The translations under genes were made by a program, and so were the position numbers. Positions 1 to 5,277 of a stretch of DNA of 5,277 nt are shown piece by piece (the first letter of the stretch is position 1; the number at the start of each line of letters is the position of its first letter). The DNA lies in assembly GCA_949547975.1 (NCBI GenBank), contig CATITW010000285.1:1-5277 (forward strand), in the 5' to 3' direction. This stretch comes from Cryomorphaceae bacterium (GTDB taxonomy: Bacteria > Bacteroidota > Bacteroidia > Flavobacteriales > Schleiferiaceae). The notes below the pieces were generated by a model. The model saw only the letters and a program-made list of their open reading frames with translations, was not told the DNA's origin and made no database searches.

Positions 1-426
1 AACGTGCATCTCAGTTCTACGGGTGTTCGCGATGGAGATATGAGCGTGGAACCTAGCAGAGAGGACCTCATGGAAACCAGCAGTTTCGTGGCCCGCAAGA
101 TCGCTGCTTCGGATAAATTACGCGGTCTGCAATCCGAACACATCATCGAATGGGTGGCGCAAAGTCCGTATCCTGTGGTCTTAACGGGTGACTTTAATGG
201 TGTACCAGGCGGCAACCTCTACGCTCGCCTAATGCCCCACTTACGCGACCCATATATCTTCAAAGGACATGGAGCGATGGGTAGTTTTGAGCCGCTAAAA
301 AGACGGTATTTGCCCATTCGTATCGACTGGACCTTGCACAGCCCGGAACTAGAATCCACGGGCCAATCCATCGACCCCGTGCACCTCTCCGATCACTTTC
401 CGCTGATCACCACCTTCGCGCTGTAA
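1..426 (+). CDS. Endonuclease/exonuclease/phosphatase (EEP) family protein, C-terminal part (5' end outside window)
   Basis: This is the last 141 residues of a metal-dependent hydrolase of the EEP fold, the superfamily that includes DNase I, exonuclease III and sphingomyelinases. The frame is open to the left edge, so the true start lies outside. Visible family motifs, in order and counted from the first visible residue, are N-V-H-L at 1-4 (the NxH catalytic motif), G-D-F-N at 63-66 (metal and phosphate binding Asp and Asn), R-I-D-W at 107-110, and L-S-D-H-F-P-L at 129-135 with the terminal Asp-His pair that activates water. All catalytic positions expected in this half are present, so the enzyme is probably active. 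The substrate cannot be read from the motifs: a nucleic acid, a phospholipid or another phosphodiester are all possible. From memory, many Bacteroidota homologues carry N-terminal membrane helices, but that part is not visible here. The gene converges on the substrate-binding protein gene with one base between the stop codons. Confidence 0.9.
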   Translation, partial: NVHLSSTGVRDGDMSVEPSREDLMETSSFVARKIAASDKLRGLQSEHIIEWVAQSPYPVVLTGDFNGVPGGNLYARLMPHLRDPYIFKGHGAMGSFEPLKRRYLPIRIDWTLHSPELESTGQSIDPVHLSDHFPLITTFAL

Positions 427-434
427 TCTACAGC
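420..434. repeat. Short palindrome spanning both convergent stop codons
   Basis: A 6-bp perfect inverted repeat (GCTGTA, loop ATC, TACAGC) covers the last EEP codon, the EEP stop (424-426) and the stop of the opposing gene (428-430). Because it is symmetrical, both transcripts would carry the hairpin at their 3' coding ends. No T-rich tract follows on either strand, so it is not a classical intrinsic terminator. It could be a weak bidirectional 3'-end structure, or chance produced by two facing stop codons. Confidence 0.4.
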
Positions 435-1957
435 TCGGCCTCGTGCAACAGCAACGCATTCAATGCATTCGTTTTCACCCCGCGCACCCGCTTCGGAAAT
501 ACACGCAAGACTTCATCGTAGTACAACGGCACGCACGCAGCATCTTGCATGAGCATTCGATCCGCTGCCTTGCTGAGTTCCTCGCGCTCTTGGGCATCTG
601 TTTCTTGTGAGAGCTGCTCGAACAAAAGATCAAAATCTGCTCGAGCGTAACGGCTGTAATTCGGCCCAGCGGGCGCTTTGTTCGCCCCGGCAAAAAGCAT
701 GAGGTAATTCTCGGCATCTGGATAGTCTGCAATCCAGGAGGCACGGAAAAAATCCAAGGTTCCTTTACTTTTCTCGCTACGCAGCGTTGCCGAAGGCACC
801 ACATTCACTTCGATGTTCCAACCGATATCACTGAGCGCACCTTGTACAAATTCACACAAATCGCGGTAGTTTGCCACCGTCGTCAATACCAATTCCGGCA
901 ATTCCTCAAACCCAGCAACAACAGCTGCCGCACTGTCTTTGTCAAACCTGATACCAGCACCCTCAGCGTGACCTGGCAAGCCTTTTGGAATAAAACCACC
1001 AGTAGCCGCAGAACCCGCGCCACTTCGCAAGGTGCGCATCATCAGCTCTCGATCGATCGCAGCGTTTACCGCCCATCGCAAGGGCTGTGGAATCTGCTTT
1101 TCAGCGTTGAACACCAGATATTCGGTATTGAGAAACGGACTGCGCTCGAGGCGGTGCACTTCTTGGTACTTTGGCGCTAACGTCCCTTGCTGCAAGACAT
1201 CGTCTTTAAAACTTGGCGCGATGTTACCGAGCATGTCAAAACGCCCCGATAAAAACTCTAAAAATGCGCTCTGCTCGTCGGGTAAAAATGAAATGGCGAT
1301 ACCGTCAAGCAAGGGCAGCTGCTGCCCAGCACTACTTCTGCTCCAATAGTTCGGATTGCGGTGGAAAATGAGCTTCTCCCCGAAGTGCCACACGTGAAAT
1401 TTGAACGGTCCAGATCCACCGCCCGAGGTTGCGAGCTTCCCAGCTTCCGCCGCTTCTGTATCCACCACACTGCAATACGGCATGGTCAAGAGCGATAAGA
1501 ACGAGGAGAACGGATGACTCAGCTGTAAAATCACGGTGCTGTCGTTGGGCGCCTGAAGATGGGAAACGCGTTCGAGCACCCAGGAACCGGGCGAAGCCAC
1601 GGCAGGATCTGTCAGGCGGTTAAAAGAGTACATCACATCCGCTGCCGTTACCGCTCGCCCGCTATGAAAAGTCGTAGAGCGAAGTGTAAACGTGTAGGTC
1701 AAGCCGTCCTCGCTGATGTGCCAAGATTTGGCAAGGGCAGGAACCACACGGTTGTTTTCGTCCAGGCGTACCAAACCTTCGTAGAGTTGCTGTACCGCCC
1801 AAATGGTGCTCTTATCCCTGGCGAATGCAGGGTCTAACGTTGGAATCCCCGTAGGCTCATTATAGCGAAAGACTTGCTTATCACTGGGTGTTGGAGCCGC
1901 ACACGCCCACAGCAGTGTGCTGGCTACTAAAAGAACGAGGAATCTGAAAGTGTTCAT
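428..1957 (-). CDS. ABC transporter substrate-binding lipoprotein, family 5 (oligopeptide/dipeptide type)
   Basis: This 509-aa protein is a solute-binding protein of the SBP_bac_5 (OppA/DppA) family, which captures peptides or related solutes outside the inner membrane and hands them to an ABC permease. It starts with a lipoprotein signal: hydrophobic residues 4-18, then L-W-A-C with the lipidated Cys at 19. The residues after Cys (A-A-P-T-P-S-D-K) have no acidic cluster like the known Bacteroidota surface-export signals, so a periplasm-facing lipoprotein is more likely. Family signatures are the region at 50-115 (L-Y-E-G-L at 58-62, the S-W-x-x-S-E-D-G-L-T-Y-T-F block, F-H-S-G, T-A-A-D-V-x-Y-S-F), the G-P-F-K-F and R-N-P-N-Y-W segment at 183-205, A-I-D-R-E at 300-304, and W-I-A-D-Y-P-D at 408-414. 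Asp411 aligns by motif with the OppA aspartate that binds the peptide N-terminus, which favours a peptide ligand (inference). Length is normal for the family. No permease or ATPase gene lies beside it. The start is fixed by the signal peptide; no Shine-Dalgarno sequence precedes it. Confidence 0.93.
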   Translation of the reverse strand: MNTFRFLVLLVASTLLWACAAPTPSDKQVFRYNEPTGIPTLDPAFARDKSTIWAVQQLYEGLVRLDENNRVVPALAKSWHISEDGLTYTFTLRSTTFHSGRAVTAADVMYSFNRLTDPAVASPGSWVLERVSHLQAPNDSTVILQLSHPFSSFLSLLTMPYCSVVDTEAAEAGKLATSGGGSGPFKFHVWHFGEKLIFHRNPNYWSRSSAGQQLPLLDGIAISFLPDEQSAFLEFLSGRFDMLGNIAPSFKDDVLQQGTLAPKYQEVHRLERSPFLNTEYLVFNAEKQIPQPLRWAVNAAIDRELMMRTLRSGAGSAATGGFIPKGLPGHAEGAGIRFDKDSAAAVVAGFEELPELVLTTVANYRDLCEFVQGALSDIGWNIEVNVVPSATLRSEKSKGTLDFFRASWIADYPDAENYLMLFAGANKAPAGPNYSRYARADFDLLFEQLSQETDAQEREELSKAADRMLMQDAACVPLYYDEVLRVFPKRVRGVKTNALNALLLHEAEL

Positions 1958-1976
1958 GGGTGTGAGATGCTTGCAA

Positions 1977-1984
1977 CGAAATTA
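1977..1984 (-). promoter_or_regulatory. Weak candidate -7 element for the substrate-binding protein gene
   Basis: On the minus strand TAATTTCG matches five of the six fixed bases of the Bacteroidota -7 consensus TAnnTTTG. It sits 19 bases before the ATG, between the gyrB terminator and the gene. No TTG-like -33 element is found about 19-21 bases upstream, where the sequence is already the terminator stem and loop. The short leader it implies (about a dozen bases) is unusual. It is listed because it is the only candidate in the 31-base gap; it may well be chance. Confidence 0.25.
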
Positions 1985-1988
1985 GCAT

Positions 1989-2018
1989 AAAAAAAGCCCC
2001 CTGAAGACAGGGGGCTTT
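1989..2018 (-). terminator. Intrinsic terminator of gyrB
   Basis: A perfect 11-bp inverted repeat (AAAGCCCCCTG at 1993-2003, loop 2004-2007, CAGGGGGCTTT at 2008-2018) lies 23 bases downstream of the gyrB stop codon. Read on the minus strand, the GC-rich stem runs directly into seven T residues (complement of 1989-1995), the textbook form of a Rho-independent terminator. The plus-strand side has only a three-base T stretch directly after the stem arm, so the direction is clear. It ends the gyrB transcript and insulates the next gene on the same strand. Confidence 0.93.
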
Positions 2019-2041
2019 GTAGTGTTTTTCACGAGATCGAA

Positions 2042-3985
2042 TTAAGCATCGATGTTCGCGTACTTCGCATTGCGCTCGATAAAGTCACGACGTGGCGGTA
2101 CCTCATCGCCCATCAACATAGAGAAGATGCGATCGGCCTCTGCACTGTCGTCGATGGTTACTTGCTTCAAGATGCGCTCTTCAGGGTTCATTGTGGTTTC
2201 CCACAACTGCTCTGCGTTCATCTCCCCAAGACCCTTGTAGCGCTGAACGCCGACGCCTTGACCAGTTTCGCCACCGTATTCAAACTGCAGTTTGTCGCGC
2301 TGCTCGTCGTTCCAAGCGTACGAAGATTTCGTGCCTTTTTTCACCAAATAAAGCGGTGGATTTGCGATATACACATAGCCTTTCTCGACCAATTCGCGCA
2401 TGTAGCGGAAGAAGAAGGTCAAAATGAGCGTACTAATGTGGCTACCATCCACATCGGCATCCGTCATGATGACGATCTTGTGGTAACGTAATTTTTCAAT
2501 ATTTAACGCGCGTTCGTCTTCTTGAGTACCCACACTTACACCGAGGGCGGTGTACATGTTCTTGATCTCCTCGTTTTCGAATACCTTGTGAGAAATCGCT
2601 TTCTCAACGTTCAGAATCTTACCACGTAGCGGAAGGATGGCCTGGAAGTTACGGTCGCGACCTTGCTTGGCGGTACCCCCTGCAGAATCACCCTCGACGA
2701 GGAAAATTTCACAGACCTGAGCATCGGTTTCAGAACAGTCACTAAGCTTTCCTGGCAAGCCCATAGAGGACATGGTCCCTTTGCGCTGCACCATTTCACG
2801 AGCCTTCTTCGCTGCAACACGAGCGCGTGCGGCGAGCAAGACTTTTTGAACGATCATTTTGGCTTCGTTCGGGTGTTCCTCGAGGAAATTGGTCAACATC
2901 TCACCGACCAATTTATCTACAGCACCACTCACCTCTTTGTTACCGAGCTTCGTTTTCGTCTGCCCTTCGAACTGAGGTTCCATCACTTTTACAGAAACTA
3001 CGGCGGTCAATCCTTCGCGGAAATCGTCACCACTTACTTCCACTTTCTCTTTGGCCAAGAGTCCACTTTCGTCAGCGTATTTCTTCAGTGTACGGGTCAA
3101 TGCACGACGGAATCCCGCAAGGTGCGTCCCCCCTTCGTGCGTGTTGATATTGTTTACATACGAATGGATGTTCTCCGCGTAGGAGGTGTTGTAGTGCATA
3201 GCGACTTCCACAGGAATGCCGTCGCGCTCACCTTCCATACACATCACCTCTGGGATGATCACCTCACGCGTTGCATCGATGTACTTAACAAAGCCTGCAA
3301 GACCGTCCTCAGACAAGAATTTTTCTGAAAGGTGCTCGCCCTTTTCATCTTTCTCGCGCAGATCCGTTAAGGTGATGCTGATGCCCTTGTTCAAGAAGGC
3401 AAGCTCACGCATACGTTTGGCAAGAATATCGTAGTAGTACGTCAATTCTTCGAAGATCTCACCGTCAGGCTTGAACGTTACGATCGTACCGCGGTAATCC
3501 GTAGTACCAATCTCGCGAGTAGGATATTTTGAGGCTCCTTTCGAGAACTCTACTTCGTATTTCTTACCGTCCTTGTGAACCTCAGCGTGGAGCATGATCG
3601 AGAGTGCATTCACACAACTCACACCTACCCCGTGAAGACCACCGGAAACTTTGTACGAATCTTTATCAAATTTACCCCCAGCGTGAAGGACTGTCATAAC
3701 TACCTCAAGGGTAGAGCGTCCGTCTTTCGGGTGCGGATCGATCGGGATACCACGACCGTTATCTTTTACTGTAATGCTATCATCTTCGTTGATGGTCACA
3801 AAAATGTCGGTACAGTGACCGGCTAATGCTTCATCAATAGAGTTATCTACAACCTCGTACACCAAGTGGTGGAGACCTTTGACACCCACGTCGCCAATGT
3901 ACATGGCTGGGCGCTTACGTACGGCTTCTAGTCCTTCCAGGATCTGGATGGACCCACCGTCATAGTTCTTTTGCTCTTCGCTCAT
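2042..3985 (-). CDS. gyrB: DNA gyrase subunit B
   Basis: GyrB is the ATPase subunit of the A2B2 type II topoisomerase that introduces negative supercoils into DNA in the cytoplasm. The 647-aa protein is complete. The N-terminal GHKL ATPase domain shows Y-E-V-V-D-N-S-I-D-E at 43-52 with catalytic Glu44 and Mg-binding Asn48, D-N-G-R-G-I-P at 75-81, and G-G-L-H-G-V-G-V at 115-122. The transducer domain carries the ATP-contacting Q-T-K-T-K-L loop at 342-347 (Lys344). The TOPRIM domain has E-G-D-S-A-G-G at 431-437 (Glu431), P-L-R-G-K-I-L-N-V-E-K-A at 452-463 and the metal-binding D-A-D-V-D-G at 509-514. The C-terminal Q-R-Y-K-G-L-G-E-M block is at 581-589. Length and lack of the large TOPRIM insertion fit non-proteobacterial GyrB. 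The GyrB-type sequence around the QTK loop and the N-terminus argue against ParE. Lys138 occupies the position of E. coli Arg136, the coumarin contact. The gene is flanked by its own promoter and terminator and appears monocistronic. No Shine-Dalgarno sequence is seen before the ATG. Confidence 0.99.
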   Translation of the reverse strand: MSEEQKNYDGGSIQILEGLEAVRKRPAMYIGDVGVKGLHHLVYEVVDNSIDEALAGHCTDIFVTINEDDSITVKDNGRGIPIDPHPKDGRSTLEVVMTVLHAGGKFDKDSYKVSGGLHGVGVSCVNALSIMLHAEVHKDGKKYEVEFSKGASKYPTREIGTTDYRGTIVTFKPDGEIFEELTYYYDILAKRMRELAFLNKGISITLTDLREKDEKGEHLSEKFLSEDGLAGFVKYIDATREVIIPEVMCMEGERDGIPVEVAMHYNTSYAENIHSYVNNINTHEGGTHLAGFRRALTRTLKKYADESGLLAKEKVEVSGDDFREGLTAVVSVKVMEPQFEGQTKTKLGNKEVSGAVDKLVGEMLTNFLEEHPNEAKMIVQKVLLAARARVAAKKAREMVQRKGTMSSMGLPGKLSDCSETDAQVCEIFLVEGDSAGGTAKQGRDRNFQAILPLRGKILNVEKAISHKVFENEEIKNMYTALGVSVGTQEDERALNIEKLRYHKIVIMTDADVDGSHISTLILTFFFRYMRELVEKGYVYIANPPLYLVKKGTKSSYAWNDEQRDKLQFEYGGETGQGVGVQRYKGLGEMNAEQLWETTMNPEERILKQVTIDDSAEADRIFSMLMGDEVPPRRDFIERNAKYANIDA

Positions 3986-4020
3986 AAATAGTGGATTGTT
4001 GACCTATTATGCTATCCTAA

Positions 4021-4028
4021 CAAAGATA
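4021..4028 (-). promoter_or_regulatory. gyrB promoter, -7 element of Bacteroidota type
   Basis: The minus strand reads TATCTTTG, an exact match to the Bacteroidota housekeeping sigma consensus TAnnTTTG, 35 bases before the gyrB ATG. Transcription would start near 4013-4015 and give a leader of roughly 28 bases. At the expected -33 position (about 4047-4052) there is no clear TTG; the sequence there is TTCTGC, within the T-rich tail of the upstream terminator. The -7 match and its position make this the most likely gyrB promoter. Confidence 0.7.
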
Positions 4029-4042
4029 ACTTTTCAGGGGCT

Positions 4043-4075
4043 AAAAAGCAGAAAAGGGGCCGCTAAAGACCCCTT
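4043..4075 (-). terminator. Probable intrinsic terminator of the outer-membrane protein gene
   Basis: Read on the minus strand, AAGGGG and CCCCTT (4070-4075 and 4054-4059) form a 6-bp stem around a 10-base loop, about 56 bases after the stop codon of the beta-barrel gene. The stem is followed by TT, a short C-T-G-C break, and five T residues (complement of 4043-4047). The stem is shorter and the loop larger than in the gyrB terminator, and the T tract is interrupted, so termination may be less efficient. Its tail overlaps the expected -33 region of the gyrB promoter. Confidence 0.55.
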
Positions 4076-4131
4076 CACTTACCAACATGGTTATTAACAT
4101 TGAAATGCCCGCTGAGCAGGCGCTAACGCTA

Positions 4132-5277
4132 CTAGAATTGGTAGTTTAAGGTGAATAAACCACGCGCTCCACGAACGTAATAGCCCTCCCAGAGCTGGTA
4201 ACGACGACCTAATAGGTTGTAGCCGTTTAAACTGACGCTCAGGTGGTCATTGATCTCATAGTTTACCGCAGCGCTCCAGTCAAGGTAATCCTCTAAACTG
4301 TAGCCGTCTACGGCATATCTGCCGCCTACATATTTCAGGTTTGTACGCACACTGAGTTCATTAATCCGGTACTGTGCCATCGCTCCCATCACGCGTCCCT
4401 CTCGACCGATAAAGGCGTCTCCGCTAAAGGCGCTGAGCTGTGCATAGGTGCTCGCAGTAAAGTGTTTCAAGGGAATGTTCAACTCCCCGCGAACGGAGGT
4501 ACGTACGACGTTATCCGCATAGCCGACCTGAAGGGCTGCGAGCTGGGCATCACCGACGGTTTTTAGCGCAGCAAGGGTATCGCGTTCGAAGACCACGGCG
4601 TCGTTGAGAAAGGCCATGGATCCTTCTAGTCGGTATTGGAGCTTGCCTACTAAAGCGCCTTGCATACCGACATACCCGCGGTTGTTTCCAGAGAGGCGCT
4701 GCTCTTGGACCAGGGAGAGTTGCGGTGCCTGTGCGATGAGGCTGCGCAGGGTATTTTGCTCGACGGCACCGTCCCAACCTCCGTAGATGGCCAGGGTGCG
4801 ACGCAGCAGTTCTGCTTGCAAGTTGATGCGTGGAAATACGTAGAATTCAAAGCGGTTGCTGTCCAGTCCAGCGGTTTGAGTCCCGGCGAACTGAAGACCG
4901 AATTCGTACGACAGGATGCCGTTTTTTCCACGCGTTACTGGCGCGATGTTGAAGTGGTGGTATTGCGCTGCGCCACTGTCTTGTGCCCAAGTGGTGTTTT
5001 GAGAGAATTGGTATCCGAGATCGACATAAATCTTGCTGTCGTCGGCATTAATCTCAAACTGGTGCGCGGTTTTAGCGAGGTGTTCGAACGTCCCGTAGCC
5101 GGCATGAGTGAATTGGTACCCGATGCCCCCTTTTCGGTAGACGCCTTTCACTTTTGAGGTAGGATTCGAAGTGCGCAACCATTCTTGCGTGAGTCCATAT
5201 TGCTGCTGCCAATTCCCCGGCACACTGTCCAAGACCACGGCTGGCGGCGTGTTCGCGCCGTAATACGAGACGTAATC
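4132..5277 (-). CDS. Outer-membrane beta-barrel protein, TonB-dependent receptor-like, C-terminal part (5' end outside window)
   Basis: The frame is open to the right edge, so the 381 visible residues are the C-terminal part of a longer protein; GTG or ATG codons inside are not credible starts because coding continues upstream of them. The sequence is a run of short alternating polar and hydrophobic stretches rich in Tyr, Phe and Gly, separated by polar turns, with no long hydrophobic helix, as expected of transmembrane beta strands. It ends in L-N-Y-Q-F, with the terminal aromatic recognised by the BAM assembly machinery. The last 30 residues (N-L-L-G-R-R-Y, then G-Y-Y-V-R-G-A-R-G, then the final strand) resemble the end of TonB-dependent receptor barrels. 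The segment at about 164-180 (I-Y-G-G-W-D-G, E-Q-N-T-L-R-S-L) recalls a Bacteroidota receptor-like family I know only from memory. The plug domain and TonB box, which would settle the class, lie outside. The ligand is unknown. A substrate-uptake barrel is most likely; another large porin-like barrel is possible. Confidence 0.75.
   Translation of the reverse strand, partial: DYVSYYGANTPPAVVLDSVPGNWQQQYGLTQEWLRTSNPTSKVKGVYRKGGIGYQFTHAGYGTFEHLAKTAHQFEINADDSKIYVDLGYQFSQNTTWAQDSGAAQYHHFNIAPVTRGKNGILSYEFGLQFAGTQTAGLDSNRFEFYVFPRINLQAELLRRTLAIYGGWDGAVEQNTLRSLIAQAPQLSLVQEQRLSGNNRGYVGMQGALVGKLQYRLEGSMAFLNDAVVFERDTLAALKTVGDAQLAALQVGYADNVVRTSVRGELNIPLKHFTASTYAQLSAFSGDAFIGREGRVMGAMAQYRINELSVRTNLKYVGGRYAVDGYSLEDYLDWSAAVNYEINDHLSVSLNGYNLLGRRYQLWEGYYVRGARGLFTLNYQF

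Noticed and set aside
842..1180. Plus-strand open frame opposite the substrate-binding protein gene
   Set aside because: The minus-strand frame here is continuous, family-typical protein sequence; this translation shows no known motif and is best explained as a shadow.
2663..3328. Long plus-strand open frame (221 codons) opposite gyrB
   Set aside because: It lies wholly inside gyrB on the other strand, has no recognisable domain and mirrors the codon pattern of the real gene. Such antisense frames are expected in well-conserved coding sequence.
2042..3985. Topoisomerase IV subunit ParE instead of GyrB
   Set aside because: The N-terminal sequence, the region around the Q-T-K loop and the overall length fit GyrB, and Bacteroidota ParE as I know it begins differently.
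4105..4130. GC-rich stretch before the barrel gene stop region, examined as a possible terminator stem
   Set aside because: Only about three base pairs can form before mismatches and no T tract follows on either strand. The hairpin at 4054-4075 is the better terminator.
4087..4149. Tiny plus-strand frame of 20 codons in the intergenic region (ATG at 4087, TAA at 4147)
   Set aside because: It overlaps the end of the barrel gene, has no ribosome-binding signal or promoter that I can see, and is short enough to occur by chance.
4660..5157. Plus-strand open frame (165 codons) opposite the beta-barrel gene
   Set aside because: The opposing frame has clear beta-barrel character and a proper outer-membrane C-terminus. 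The plus-strand translation shows no domain or coherent architecture.
1..5277. A previously undescribed multi-gene system, mobile element, CRISPR array or RNA gene
   Set aside because: All four coding regions fall into known protein families or a recognisable barrel class. No repeats, transposase, integrase or structured RNA were seen, and the three leftward genes are separated by terminators.

Overview
The window looks like ordinary chromosomal DNA from a member of the Bacteroidota, probably near the Flavobacteriales. Four lines of evidence support this. The gyrase B protein is short (647 aa), lacks the TOPRIM insertion of proteobacterial GyrB, and has a Flavobacteria-like N-terminus. An exact match to the Bacteroidota -7 promoter element (TAnnTTTG) lies upstream of gyrB. 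Neither visible start codon has a Shine-Dalgarno sequence. The genes at the two ends also look like families common in this phylum. Base composition is close to half G+C, higher than in many flavobacteria. No genus can be named from this sequence alone.

Layout from left to right: (1) 1-426, plus strand, the C-terminal part of an endonuclease/exonuclease/phosphatase (EEP) family protein, cut by the window edge. (2) 428-1957, minus strand, a family 5 (oligopeptide/dipeptide type) ABC transporter substrate-binding lipoprotein. Its stop codon is one base from the EEP stop codon, and a small palindrome spans both stops. (3) 1989-2018, a strong intrinsic terminator for gyrB. (4) 2042-3985, minus strand, complete gyrB. 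(5) 3986-4131, an intergenic stretch holding the gyrB promoter and a terminator-like hairpin for the next gene. (6) 4132-5277, minus strand, the C-terminal 381 residues of an outer-membrane beta-barrel protein that resembles a TonB-dependent receptor, cut by the right edge.

Three genes point left and one points right. The two terminators separate the three leftward genes into individual transcription units, so the window is a row of independent housekeeping and envelope genes and not one operon. Two of the minus-strand products would act in the cell envelope, one as a lipoprotein and one as an outer-membrane barrel, but nothing here ties them to a shared substrate.

I found no RNA genes, mobile elements, CRISPR arrays, long repeats or novel multi-gene system. 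The points most worth a second look are how the substrate-binding gene is transcribed directly downstream of the gyrB terminator, its lack of transporter partners, the lysine at the coumarin-contact position of GyrB, and the identity of the divergent beta-barrel.
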